Source: Bacteroidia bacterium
Lineage (GTDB): Bacteria; Bacteroidota; Bacteroidia; SpSt-205
Direction: 5' to 3'
Length of the DNA: 64,000 nucleotides
NCBI GenBank assembly: GCA_026414975.1
Contig: JAOAHZ010000006.1
Span: 156,446 to 220,445, forward strand
Below the pieces are notes generated by a model, which was given only the letters and a program-made list of their open reading frames with translations, ran no database searches and was not told where the DNA came from. Below, piece by piece: positions 16,525 through 25,309 of the stretch (position 1 is the stretch's first letter; each line of letters starts with the position of its first letter). The translations under genes were made by a program, and so were the position numbers.

Positions 16525-17790
16525 TTATGAACTTGACAGCCCGAAAAGCCCTGGAAAGATCACCAGTAATCCCAGAGTTAGTATCAGCCCGATAAGGAAG
16601 GGGAAGCTCGCCTTCACCACTGCGCTCATATTCCTTTGAAAGTAGCCCATCGCTACGAATAGATTAAGGCCTACTGGCGGTGTGAGATAGCCCACCTCTA
16701 ACGCCAATATAAACACTACCCCCAAGAGAATAGGCGATACATCTAATCCCTGAGAAGCAGGAAGAAAGGCCGGAGCAAATATCAAGATGGCAGACAATAC
16801 ATCCATCACCATGCCAGCTATAAGTAGGACACCTACCACAGTCAGAATAAAGGTAGTAGGGCTCAGCTGGAGTTTTTCCACGAACTCTATTACGCTAAAG
16901 GGAAGCTCTGCTAATAGGAGAAAGTAGCTCAAAAGAGCCGCCATGAGGACAATAGCCAGGATGCTGCCTAAAGCGGTAGTAGCCTCAGCCAAAGTGTCCT
17001 TTAGACTCGCCCAACGAAGGGAGCGATAGCCCATTCCCTCTAATAGGAACAGGTAAAGGACTGCCACCCCGGCTGCCTCGGTGATATTGTACAGGCCAGC
17101 GTATATGCCTCCCAACACGACTACAGGAAGTCCCAGAGCTGGCGTGGCTATGAGCGTTCGCCTAAGGGCTTCACGAAGAGAAAAGGACTGGCGAGGTAGG
17201 CGATGCCAGGCGCCCAGCAGTATTGCAATCAGTATGAGAATGCCCCCCGCCCATAGACCCGGTATGACGCTCGCTAAGAATAACTTCTCTATGTCGGTCC
17301 GTGTCACGATACCATAGACAATCATAGGTATGCTTGGCGGGATCAGAATACCGAGCGAGCCGCCTACCGTTACACTTCCGAGAGCTAAACTATCGGGGTA
17401 GCCAGCTCGTTTCATGGCGGGATAGAGAAAGCTTCCAATGGCTACCATGGTTACCGGCGAGGAGCCAGAAATAGCCCCAAATATCATGCAGGACAGAACG
17501 GTGGCCACGGCAAGTCCTCCTGGCAACCATCCTAACCAGCTTTGGGCTACCTCTACGAGCTGTTGAGCTGTCCGTCCCTTTGCTACGAGAGCCCCCGCTA
17601 AGATGTACAGCGGTATGGACAAAAGAGCCGGCTTAGCTAAGGTCTCCAAGACATATTTGAGCAAAGCCTCGGGGGGGAGCTCCTCGTAAGCTGAAAAAAG
17701 CCCAAAGCTGATCCCTCCCAAAAGCACAAACAAAGGCACGCCTAAAAGAATCAAGATAAGGATTAGCCCCGCTATGATTCCCGCTTTCAT
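16525..17790 (-). CDS. TRAP transporter large permease (DctM-like)
   Basis: 421-residue, about 12-helix membrane subunit that forms the Na+-coupled transport channel of a tripartite ATP-independent periplasmic transporter. Typical segments are FGAISGSSPVTMVAIGSFLYPAMKRAGYPDSLALGSVTVGGSLGILIPPSIPMIVYG and LEVGYLTPPVGLNLFVAMGYFQ. The ATG overlaps the stop of the small permease gene (ATGA). It is the last gene of the four-gene operon. Confidence 0.95.
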   Translation of the reverse strand: MKAGIIAGLILILILLGVPLFVLLGGISFGLFSAYEELPPEALLKYVLETLAKPALLSIPLYILAGALVAKGRTAQQLVEVAQSWLGWLPGGLAVATVLSCMIFGAISGSSPVTMVAIGSFLYPAMKRAGYPDSLALGSVTVGGSLGILIPPSIPMIVYGIVTRTDIEKLFLASVIPGLWAGGILILIAILLGAWHRLPRQSFSLREALRRTLIATPALGLPVVVLGGIYAGLYNITEAAGVAVLYLFLLEGMGYRSLRWASLKDTLAEATTALGSILAIVLMAALLSYFLLLAELPFSVIEFVEKLQLSPTTFILTVVGVLLIAGMVMDVLSAILIFAPAFLPASQGLDVSPILLGVVFILALEVGYLTPPVGLNLFVAMGYFQRNMSAVVKASFPFLIGLILTLGLLVIFPGLFGLSSS

Positions 17791-18320
17791 ACGAGAGATT
17801 TGCGCTGAAAAGCCTCAGGGGCGAGCCGACCTCGCGCCACTTCTATCCAGAAATAGGTGCCTATTAGATAGCGTAGGGCTGATAAGGCCGCTGCTATCAC
17901 AAAGACCCCATACACCGTCCATAAGGGTACATTGAGCACGATGTCTTTCTCTTGATGGTCGTATAAGAATCGCACGAAGCGATAGGCAGCCCAAGCGAGG
18001 TAGGTCAGAAAGCCGGCGCTCACCAGAGACCCCCCAGCTGAAAGTATGGCTTGCCAGAAGGGCTGAAGCCAGTGCTTCACCACACCGACTGTAATGTGTT
18101 CGTAGTAGCCACTTGCCATTTGGATGCCCCAAAAGCTGAGCACGACAAATAGGTATGTAGCCAATCGGTCTGTTCCATAGAAAGGTTCTTTAAGTACATA
18201 GCGGGAAATAACTCCAGCTAAGACGACCCCGCTGATGCTGAGCATGAGAATGGACGCAATGAGCTTCTCACCTGCGTAAAGCTTGGCTTGCAGGCGCTGG
18301 TACCAACTGAATAAAGACAT
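17787..18320 (-). CDS. TRAP transporter small permease (DctQ-like)
   Basis: 177-residue membrane protein with four hydrophobic segments, including LIASILMLSISGVVLAGVISRYVLKEPFYGTDRLATYLFVVLSFWGIQMA, the characteristic DctQ pattern. It pairs with DctM in the inner membrane to bind the periplasmic receptor. The gene starts 3 nt after the receptor gene and overlaps dctM by 4 bp. Confidence 0.92.
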   Translation of the reverse strand: MSLFSWYQRLQAKLYAGEKLIASILMLSISGVVLAGVISRYVLKEPFYGTDRLATYLFVVLSFWGIQMASGYYEHITVGVVKHWLQPFWQAILSAGGSLVSAGFLTYLAWAAYRFVRFLYDHQEKDIVLNVPLWTVYGVFVIAAALSALRYLIGTYFWIEVARGRLAPEAFQRKSLV

Positions 18321-18323
18321 GAT

Positions 18324-19349
18324 TCACTTGGCTATGGACTGCGTCTTACTACGGTACTCGCTGATTTTAGCTCGGACTTGGGCAAGGAGGGCTTTCCCCT
18401 CAGCTCCTAAATGCCCTTCTAAGCGGGCTGAAGCGGCTTGTATAGCCTTTCGAAATGCTTCGCGCTGCTGAGGCGATAGCCGGTAGAACCGCACATTTCC
18501 CTCTTTTTCTGCGCTGTTTAGGATAGACTGTTCCTCATCGCGCACCAGCTTGCGTCCTTTGGCTTGCAGTTGAGTTCGTTCTTTCTCCACTAATAAGGCT
18601 CGCTGTATGTCAGGGGGCAGCTTGTCAAAGGCCTTTTTAGAGATGACTAATGCTCCGGGCTGGTACACGTGGCGACTGAGGGTGAAGTGCTTAATCTGGC
18701 CGATCCAGCCCGTAGATACGGCGAAAACAATCGTCTGGTCAAAGCCTTCTACCATACGATTCTTGAGGGCCATGAGAGCGTCGGTGGCAGCAAGCGGTAC
18801 AGGAGTGGCGCCTAAGGCTTTATACATCTCTATGTAAAGAGGGGTCTCCTGAGCTCGCATTTTTAGGCCTTTTAGGTCAGCGGGAGTAAGGATGGGTTTG
18901 GTGGCACATCCAAAGTGTCGCCATCCATTGACCCCCCAGAAGACTAAGACAATATCTTTCTCTAAGAGACGGCGCTTGAACTCCTCAAATAAAGCATCCA
19001 TTACATAATCCACCTCCTCGTCGCTCTCAAATAGAAAGGGCATTTCTAATACCAAGAGTTCGGGCATGGATAGCCCCTCCGCCATGGCTCCTATGGAGAA
19101 CATCCCCACTTCCTGAATGCCCATGCGTACATTCCTAACCATTTCTACCTCACCTCCTACCTGTCCGCTTAGGAACTTTCGGAAGGAGACTTTGCCTGGT
19201 CCTATCGAGCGTTCGACAGCCTTGATGTACTCATTCAGCGCCTCTTCCCAAGGACTGTCGTAGGGAACCATGGAGACTACGCGCAATCGCACCTGCCCCC
19301 ATAGGAGGGCTATTACCCCAAACCAGAGCCAGCTCTTCATATGGCTCAC
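18324..19349 (-). CDS. TRAP transporter substrate-binding protein (DctP-like)
   Basis: 341-residue periplasmic receptor with a signal peptide (WLWFGVIALLWGQ) and the TRAP P-subunit fold: PYDSPWEEALNEYIKAVE, MRNGE-like MVRNVRMGIQEVGMFS, EMPFLFESDEEV, and LKGLKMRAQETPLYIEMYKALGATPVPL. The last contains the R of the MR motif that usually contacts a carboxylate. An organic acid ligand is therefore likely, but which one is unknown. The GTG start overlaps the TatT stop (GTGA); an ATG 9 nt further in is an alternative start. Confidence 0.92.
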   Translation of the reverse strand: MSHMKSWLWFGVIALLWGQVRLRVVSMVPYDSPWEEALNEYIKAVERSIGPGKVSFRKFLSGQVGGEVEMVRNVRMGIQEVGMFSIGAMAEGLSMPELLVLEMPFLFESDEEVDYVMDALFEEFKRRLLEKDIVLVFWGVNGWRHFGCATKPILTPADLKGLKMRAQETPLYIEMYKALGATPVPLAATDALMALKNRMVEGFDQTIVFAVSTGWIGQIKHFTLSRHVYQPGALVISKKAFDKLPPDIQRALLVEKERTQLQAKGRKLVRDEEQSILNSAEKEGNVRFYRLSPQQREAFRKAIQAASARLEGHLGAEGKALLAQVRAKISEYRSKTQSIAK

Positions 19350-20131
19350 TCGGCTTCAAAGAGTTCGGCTTCCTCTCCAAGGAGGGTACGAGCTTTCCGC
19401 TGAGCCAAACGATTCTCTGGCGCATAGTCGGGGTCATCGCCAGGTTGAGCTTGTATCACTTCTTGGAGGAGTTTCCTGAAAAGTTCCTTGTTTCTGACTT
19501 TCGGGTGGGCTGCGTAGGCTTCTGCATATAAGACCTTCGTCTCTAAGTAGTAAGGTGCGGTAGCGAGGCACTTTTCAAACATCTCGCGCGACTTATTTAC
19601 ATCTTGGTCACCCGTGATAGCAGGCACCAAAGCATAATACCCGCCAAAGAACCGATAACCGCCTCCATGAAAGTAAGTCGGGTCTAACTCCATGATTCGG
19701 TCCCAGTAGAGCCGTATGGTAGAACGAGCTTGAACTTTTTGGCGAAAGGGGGCATGCTTGCCCCAGCGAGCAATACTCGCTGCACCCCAGTACAAAAGTG
19801 GCATGTGGTCTTTCTGAGCTTTTTTGACCAGCTCTTCATCTTTTACAGAGGGAGACAGCCCGAGCTGATGAGCTAACTCATTGCGGCAGAGCTTATAGGC
19901 CTTGTCGTATAGCTCTAATCGAAGGGGCTTTTCATTTGTTTGCTCGCCCAGAAGGTAGTACAACCGAGCCAACTGAACAACCTGCTGGGGCTGGTGCGGG
20001 TTTTGAGCCAAGCTGCTTTCTAAGAGGCGAATAGCTGCTTGCGCCTTTTCAGGGTTATCTCTTTCAGCCCATAATGCCTGAAGGTCTGATTGAGCCCAAA
20101 CCAGGGCTGCACTAAGGAGGATATACCGCAT
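19346..20131 (-). CDS. TRAP-associated TPR protein (TatT-like)
   Basis: 261-residue periplasmic protein with a signal peptide (MRYILLSAALVWAQS). Tetratricopeptide-like helices carry the TatT hallmark YFHGGGYRFFGGYYALVPAITGDQDVNKSREMFEKCLATAPYYLETKVLYAEAYA. In Treponema, the TatT protein Tp0956 forms a complex with a P-type receptor in a TPR-protein-associated TRAP (TPAT) system thought to handle hydrophobic ligands. Being first in this operon and adjacent to dctP makes the same arrangement likely. The start is the ATG 4 nt after a TAGTATTG box. Confidence 0.88.
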   Translation of the reverse strand: MRYILLSAALVWAQSDLQALWAERDNPEKAQAAIRLLESSLAQNPHQPQQVVQLARLYYLLGEQTNEKPLRLELYDKAYKLCRNELAHQLGLSPSVKDEELVKKAQKDHMPLLYWGAASIARWGKHAPFRQKVQARSTIRLYWDRIMELDPTYFHGGGYRFFGGYYALVPAITGDQDVNKSREMFEKCLATAPYYLETKVLYAEAYAAHPKVRNKELFRKLLQEVIQAQPGDDPDYAPENRLAQRKARTLLGEEAELFEAE

Positions 20132-20135
20132 GCGG

Positions 20136-20143
20136 CAATACTA
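20136..20143 (-). promoter_or_regulatory. -7 box of TRAP operon
   Basis: TAGTATTG on the minus strand, then 4 nt, then ATG at 20131. One mismatch to TAnnTTTG. Confidence 0.45.
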
Positions 20144-20266
20144 CGAAAAACCATTCATTTGTTTAGGAGGCTTGATAAACTGAGGCTACATGACTCTGAC
20201 CTCAGCTTGGTTGGGAGGGGTAGCTTACTGACTGCCCTACATAGAATAGGTTAGCCGTGAGTATAG

Positions 20267-22174
20267 CTACTTTGTCTCGGATGAACTCACGCGAAGTTTC
20301 TCTAAGGCGCCGTAGCCATAAGGACGCGCCCCGAGAATAGACTCTATCTCCTCTTGGTAGAGCACTTCTTTATCTAAAAGGCGCTCTGCCAGCGCACGCA
20401 GACGGTCGTAGTGTTCTTGAAGGACCAAACGAGCTCTATCGTATGCCTGCTGAATGAGTCGTTGTACTTCGGTATCTATGCGTCGGGCGGTCTCCTCGGA
20501 ATAGGGGCGCTGCCAAAAGGTCTCTTCGGTCGGGCGAAAAGACAAATGTCCCAGCTCCGACATTCCATATTGGGTTACCATCGCATAAGCTAACTGAGTG
20601 ACGCGTTCCAAATCGTTTTGAGCTCCCGTTGAGACCTGACCGAAATTCAGCTCTTCGGAGGCTCGCCCCGCCAACATCATCGCCATCATGTCCATAAGCT
20701 GAGTTTGGGTATAGAGATACTGCTCTTTGGGTAAATACTGGGCATAGCCCAGAGCTGCATACCCACGCGGGATAATAGAGACTTTGAGAAGGGGGTCTGC
20801 GTGCTCTAAAAACCATCCTGCCACGGCATGACCAGCTTCGTGATAGGCTACAACGCGTTTTTCTTCAGGCGAGATTACTTTGCTTCGCCGTTCTAAGCCT
20901 CCAATCACCTTATCAATCGCTTCTTGGAAGTCCTCCATAGTGATAGCCGAGCGATCGCGCCGAGCTGCAATAAGAGCGGCTTCATTGCATACATTCGCTA
21001 TATCGGCTCCTACAAATCCCGGGGTTTGCAGAGCTAACTTGTGTATATCCACATCGGGCGCCAAAATAAGATGGCGAATATGCACCCGGAAAATAGCTTC
21101 CCTTTCCTTGATGTCTGGACGGTCTATGTATATCACTCGGTCAAATCGGCCCGGACGAAGGAGAGCCGAGTCTAAAATATCAGGGCGGTTTGTAGCAGCC
21201 ATCACGATGATTCCTGTATCGGTATTGAAGCCGTCCATTTCTACCAAGAGCTGATTGAGAGTGTTTTCCCGCTCATCGTTGGAGATGGGCACATTGAGTC
21301 GGCTTCGGCTGCGGCCTACCGCATCTATCTCGTCTATGAAGATGATGCAGGGGGCTTTTTCTTTAGCTTGGCGAAACAGGTCTCGCACTCGTGCTGCTCC
21401 CACCCCTACAAACATCTCCACGAAGTCTGATCCGCTGATGCTGAAGAAGGGCACCCCGGCTTCGCCGGCTACCGCCTTAGCTAAGAGCGTTTTACCCGTT
21501 CCTGGCGGACCTACAAGCAAGACGCCCTTAGGTATTTTCCCTCCTAAGCGAGTGTATTTCTGAGGATTTTTGAGAAACTCTACGACTTCTTGTACTTCTT
21601 GTTTAGCTTCTTCCAATCCCGCCACATCATTGAAAGTGATGGAGACCCGATTCTCAGCATCAAATACCGAGGCTCGGCTGCGTCCGATGGAGAATAGATT
21701 CGCTGGGCCTGCCGATCCACCTCGGGAGGACATTCGCCCAATGAGAAAGACCCACACAGCGATGATGAGCACAATAGGCAATACATACTGCAGCAGAATT
21801 CCCAAGTAGTCGGTACGCTCTACTACATCGTAAGGTATATGCCGCTGTTGAAGGTATTCTTCTAACTTTTCTACAGAAACTACGCGAAAACTAAATGGAA
21901 GCCATCCCCAGAAGCCTTTTCGCATTCGCTCCTGAATATCCTGAAGCTCCATGGCTTGGGGCGTCAAGTAAATTTCGGCTTCACCCCGATTAGCGATGAG
22001 GACGACTTTTCGGATGAGTCGCCGCTCTACCCACTGTTGAAAATCTAAATAAGTGATGGGAACGGAGTTTTGCCGCTCTGGCATAAACACGAAAGAAGCA
22101 AGGAGCAGCCCGAACAAGAGTAGATAGAGCCAGTACAGATTGAAGCCCGGCTGGCGAGAAGCGCGTGTGCTCAT
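20267..22174 (-). CDS. ftsH: ATP-dependent zinc metalloprotease FtsH
   Basis: Inner-membrane AAA+ protease for membrane-protein quality control, about 635 residues from the preferred start. There are two N-terminal transmembrane segments ([17 protein letters not shown] and [21 protein letters not shown]) flanking a periplasmic domain. The AAA module has Walker A GPPGTGKT, Walker B IIFIDEID and the SRH region [18 protein letters not shown]. The M41 zinc site is HEAGH. The ORF track extends to 22339, but the ATG at 22174 gives the canonical N-terminus and follows a TATTTTTG box, while the longer form would run through the promoter and into surE. Confidence 0.95.
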   Translation of the reverse strand: MSTRASRQPGFNLYWLYLLLFGLLLASFVFMPERQNSVPITYLDFQQWVERRLIRKVVLIANRGEAEIYLTPQAMELQDIQERMRKGFWGWLPFSFRVVSVEKLEEYLQQRHIPYDVVERTDYLGILLQYVLPIVLIIAVWVFLIGRMSSRGGSAGPANLFSIGRSRASVFDAENRVSITFNDVAGLEEAKQEVQEVVEFLKNPQKYTRLGGKIPKGVLLVGPPGTGKTLLAKAVAGEAGVPFFSISGSDFVEMFVGVGAARVRDLFRQAKEKAPCIIFIDEIDAVGRSRSRLNVPISNDERENTLNQLLVEMDGFNTDTGIIVMAATNRPDILDSALLRPGRFDRVIYIDRPDIKEREAIFRVHIRHLILAPDVDIHKLALQTPGFVGADIANVCNEAALIAARRDRSAITMEDFQEAIDKVIGGLERRSKVISPEEKRVVAYHEAGHAVAGWFLEHADPLLKVSIIPRGYAALGYAQYLPKEQYLYTQTQLMDMMAMMLAGRASEELNFGQVSTGAQNDLERVTQLAYAMVTQYGMSELGHLSFRPTEETFWQRPYSEETARRIDTEVQRLIQQAYDRARLVLQEHYDRLRALAERLLDKEVLYQEEIESILGARPYGYGALEKLRVSSSETK

Positions 22175-22189
22175 AGGTTCAGAGGCAAA

Positions 22190-22197
22190 CAAAAATA
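22190..22197 (-). promoter_or_regulatory. -7 box of ftsH
   Basis: TATTTTTG on the minus strand, 15 nt before the ATG at 22174. It predicts a short leader of about 11 nt, unlike the leaderless neighbours. Confidence 0.5.
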
Positions 22198-22239
22198 CGG
22201 AAACCCTCGTAGGTAAAGCTCTTTTCGTTATTTTGGGGC

Positions 22240-22995
22240 GTGCGCATTCTAGTGTGCAATGATGATGGGATAGCAGCGCGAGGGCTGCGAGCGTTGGTAG
22301 AGGTAGCTCAAGAGTTCGGGGAAGTATCGGTAGTAGCACCTGATCGCCCTCAGAGTGGAATGGGCCATGCCATAAGCATCGGTGTGCCTCTCAGACTGTA
22401 TCCCTCTTCTATTTTTGGTGCTGATGTGCCAGCGTGGGCTTGTAGTGGTACGCCGGCTGATTGCGTCAAGCTCGCCACAGGCGTACTCAAGATTCGGCCC
22501 GACCTCCTTTTGTCAGGCATCAATCACGGAGCCAACTTCTCCATCAGTGTCTTTTACTCGGGTACTCTTTCAGCGGCCATAGAAGGGGCATTTGAAGGGA
22601 TTCCCTCTATCGGTTTTTCCCTGTTAGACTATAGCATGGAAGCGGACTTTGGGGCTGCTCAAGCGATAGTGCGTGAGGTGATTTTATTGTATTTAGCGGA
22701 CCCCTTTCCGTCTGATGTGCCGCTGAATGTGAATATTCCTAACCTCCCCCTCTCAGAAATAAAAGGGCTTCGTCTCACTCGGCAAGCTCGGGGTCGCTTC
22801 GTAGAGCAGTTTGAACAGCGGATAGACCCCTATGGACAGTCCTATTATTGGATGGTCGGACGGTTTGAAAGCCAAGACCCTGACTCCGACACCGACCTTT
22901 GGGCCTTAGAAAGGGGATATGTTTCCATTTGTCCCCTTCTGACCGACCTAACGAACCATCCTTACCTTCATCACTGGAAGGTGATTCACCGCTAA
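22240..22995 (+). CDS. surE: 5'/3'-nucleotidase SurE
   Basis: 251-residue metal-dependent phosphatase acting on nucleoside monophosphates in the cytoplasm. The signature N-terminus MRILVCNDDGIAARGLRAL carries the metal-binding DD pair. VVAPDRPQSGMGHAIS and SGINHGANFSISVFYSGTLSAAIEGAFEGIPSIGFS complete the family core. It starts at GTG 4 nt after a TTATTTTG box, giving the exact conserved N-terminus. ftsY begins 3 nt after its stop, so the two share a transcript. Confidence 0.94.
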   Translation: MRILVCNDDGIAARGLRALVEVAQEFGEVSVVAPDRPQSGMGHAISIGVPLRLYPSSIFGADVPAWACSGTPADCVKLATGVLKIRPDLLLSGINHGANFSISVFYSGTLSAAIEGAFEGIPSIGFSLLDYSMEADFGAAQAIVREVILLYLADPFPSDVPLNVNIPNLPLSEIKGLRLTRQARGRFVEQFEQRIDPYGQSYYWMVGRFESQDPDSDTDLWALERGYVSICPLLTDLTNHPYLHHWKVIHR

Positions 22996-22998
22996 GCT

Positions 22999-23961
22999 AT
23001 GGGACTTTGGGAGTGGCTGCGTGGAAAGAAAGCTGAGGCCCCTCCTTCCATTTCCATAGATAGGGGGCTTCAAAAGTCGCGTCAGGGCTTTTGGGGGCGG
23101 ATTCGGGCTTTCTTTTCAGGGCGTCGTGGGTTAGATGAGGCAAGCCGTGAAGAGTTAGAGGCGCTTCTTTTATCAGCCGATGTGGGACCGGAAGCCACCG
23201 AAAAGATTCTTCTTGAGCTAGAAAAATCTCTAAAAGCATATCCCCTTTGCGACGAAGAGACCTTGTTAGATCGTTTGTCTCGTATCCTTGTACCGCTTTT
23301 ATGCCGGAACTTTACCCCACCTGAGGGTCACCCATATGTTATCCTTCTCGTTGGTGTAAATGGGGTAGGCAAGACAACGACTTTAGCTCGCTTAGCTTAC
23401 AGGCTGAAAGGAGAAGGGAAGAAAGTTCTGATAGGAGCCGCTGACACTTTTCGAGCGGCAGCAGTAGAGCAACTCAGGATTTGGAGCGAAAAACTGGGGA
23501 TACCCCTCGTGGAGAAAGGAATGGGGGCTGATCCGGGGGCTGTCGCGTATGAGAGTGTCCAGAAAGCTATTAAGGAAGGCTACGATACCGTGCTCATAGA
23601 CACTGCAGGTCGCCTCCATACTCGCACACCGCTTATGCAGGAGCTGGGCAAGGTGTACCGGGTCATCGGAAAAGCTCTCTCAGGCGCTCCGCATGAAGTT
23701 CTCTTAGTTGTAGATGCGACCACGGGGCAAAATGCTCTCCGGCAAGCTGAGGCTTTCATGCAGGCTACCCACTGTACAGGTTTAGTCTTAACGAAGTTGG
23801 ACGGCACGGCGAAGGGGGGTATCGCTTTTGCCCTCGTGGAAAAAACAGGTCTGCCTATCCGCTTCATCGGCGTTGGTGAGCAAGCCGAAGACCTTATTCC
23901 ATTCTCTGCCGAGGACTTCGTTCACGCTTTACTACGGGAAGACTCTCTGACTACGCCTTAG
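22999..23961 (+). CDS. ftsY: Signal recognition particle receptor FtsY
   Basis: 320-residue SRP receptor GTPase that docks ribosome-SRP complexes at the inner membrane. A short basic N-terminus is followed by the N domain (about residues 30-110). The G domain has G1 GVNGVGKTTTLARLA, the I-box DTFRAAAVEQL, G3 DTAGRLHT, G4 TKLDGTAKGG and the closing GVGEQAEDLIPF. It lacks the long acidic A domain of E. coli FtsY, as is common outside Proteobacteria. The SRP RNA gene lies 13 kb away in this window. Confidence 0.95.
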   Translation: MGLWEWLRGKKAEAPPSISIDRGLQKSRQGFWGRIRAFFSGRRGLDEASREELEALLLSADVGPEATEKILLELEKSLKAYPLCDEETLLDRLSRILVPLLCRNFTPPEGHPYVILLVGVNGVGKTTTLARLAYRLKGEGKKVLIGAADTFRAAAVEQLRIWSEKLGIPLVEKGMGADPGAVAYESVQKAIKEGYDTVLIDTAGRLHTRTPLMQELGKVYRVIGKALSGAPHEVLLVVDATTGQNALRQAEAFMQATHCTGLVLTKLDGTAKGGIAFALVEKTGLPIRFIGVGEQAEDLIPFSAEDFVHALLREDSLTTP

Positions 23962-23990
23962 AAGAGGGTTTTATTTCCTAAATTCGCCTT

Positions 23991-24662
23991 ATGAGAGCGG
24001 CTTGGCTCTTGGCGGGTCTTGCGTGGGTTGGGGGATGCAGACGGGAAATACCTCGCCCTACCTATGAGAATGGACTTGCGCTTTTCCCCATAGAGACCGG
24101 ACGAGAATGGATCTATGAAGTGCGGGAGACGACTTACACCACTATTGGAGCTGAGCCCCAGTCATACTTTCTGCGAATGCGGATAGATACGCCAGTCCGA
24201 GATGCCTATGGGCGCTGGAGTTACTATGTGATTTGGGATACGACTTCTACTCTCGATCGTTCATGGGGCTTTTTTCGGGTAGGACTCGCTTATCGGGATT
24301 CCTCTCAAGCAGAAATCTGGGAGGACAATCGGCGTCTGCTTGTACTACGGTTTCCTCTTTCCCGATTTGTCCGCTGGAATCGGTATGAATACATAGATCA
24401 TCCGCCCGAGACTTGCCGGTATGGGTCTGTTGATACGACTTATCTTCTGATTGGGCGGCCTTTCCCACGCAGCGCTATAGTTCTGCGACGCCTGGATACT
24501 CTCGGTACCCTAAGGCGAGCTTTATTCTATGAAGTCTTCACTCGGGATATAGGGCTTGTACATCGCTATGAACGGCTTGATGTGTATGACCTTCGTCCGA
24601 ACGGCTCATTCGTGCGCAGCACTGACAGTTATCATCGGGAGCTTCGGCTGGTGCAGCCTTAG
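23991..24662 (+). CDS. Hypothetical lipoprotein
   Basis: 223-residue protein with a lipoprotein signal (WLLAGLAWVGGC, cysteine at residue 16). The mature part begins with PRPTYENGLALFPIETGREWIYEVRETTY, a pattern of a compact beta-rich domain seen in many uncharacterised Bacteroidota lipoproteins, and continues with alternating aromatic beta strands. No catalytic motif is visible. The ATG follows a TAAATTCG box by exactly 4 nt. The next gene overlaps its 3' end in another frame, so the two are likely an operon. Confidence 0.7.
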   Translation: MRAAWLLAGLAWVGGCRREIPRPTYENGLALFPIETGREWIYEVRETTYTTIGAEPQSYFLRMRIDTPVRDAYGRWSYYVIWDTTSTLDRSWGFFRVGLAYRDSSQAEIWEDNRRLLVLRFPLSRFVRWNRYEYIDHPPETCRYGSVDTTYLLIGRPFPRSAIVLRRLDTLGTLRRALFYEVFTRDIGLVHRYERLDVYDLRPNGSFVRSTDSYHRELRLVQP

Positions 24663-25146
24663 AGGTCAAGATACCGTAGGGTTATACTTTTCGGCTCGGG
24701 GTTTTCAGTTTGATCCTTATTACCGAATGGCTATCCTCTCTTCCGACCAAGAGGTCATTACAGGAAAAGCGGCTTTCCTTCTATCCCTAATAGACTCCTT
24801 AGCTGAAAGGGTCTCGGATTCTACTTACCTCATCCTAAATCTTCACCGTCATCCAACGCTCGCTGGGTACATAGAGAACCCAGAACGCTTACCCCCACAC
24901 TGGGCTGGCCTATTTTATGTAGAGCGCATGGATCTGCAAGCTAAGCCCCATACCGTTGTGTTTGCCCGTAGCAATCGCCTTTATACAGAGCGATCTTACA
25001 CCCTTTCGTATCAAATAGAAGGCATTTTTTTCTCTAAGGGGCAAGCCTTGCCTTTCCGAGAGAAGGGAGAAATGGTAGAGTTGGAGTGGCGGTCTCATCT
25101 ACTCCATGTCCTTAGGCAGCAAGTCCAGAGCTTTCTCACAAGATAG
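24586..25146 (+). CDS. Hypothetical secreted protein, possible OmpA-like C-terminus
   Basis: About 186 residues. The chosen ATG gives a plausible signal sequence (TAHSCAALTVIIGSFGWCSLRGQ) and overlaps the preceding lipoprotein gene by 77 bp; longer starts at 24556 are possible. The mature part (VGLYFSARGFQFDPYYRMAILSSDQEVITGKAAFLLSLIDSLAERVSDSTYLILNLHRHP) has no match I recognise with confidence. A loose OmpA-like beta-alpha pattern can be imagined, but the family motif is missing. Confidence 0.5.
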   Translation: MTFVRTAHSCAALTVIIGSFGWCSLRGQDTVGLYFSARGFQFDPYYRMAILSSDQEVITGKAAFLLSLIDSLAERVSDSTYLILNLHRHPTLAGYIENPERLPPHWAGLFYVERMDLQAKPHTVVFARSNRLYTERSYTLSYQIEGIFFSKGQALPFREKGEMVELEWRSHLLHVLRQQVQSFLTR

Positions 25147-25309
25147 AGTAAGCGGTCTAATAGCGCTCCACATAGACGGTTGTTAGAAGGGTACTCGGCC
25201 CTTCTTCATGCTTCAGGATCTGAGATGCACTGACTCTGGGCTGAAATGCAAAAAACTTGGCCTATAAGTATCAGAACTAATGTTCAAAGTCCCGTATTTC
25301 GTTTTAGGT

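Noticed and set aside
20411-21809. Several plus-strand ORFs inside ftsH
   Set aside because: Shadow frames of a strongly conserved gene, with no recognisable domains or promoters.
22177-22339. N-terminal extension of FtsH in the ORF track
   Set aside because: It would translate through the ftsH promoter and the antisense of surE; the ATG at 22174 gives the standard FtsH N-terminus.
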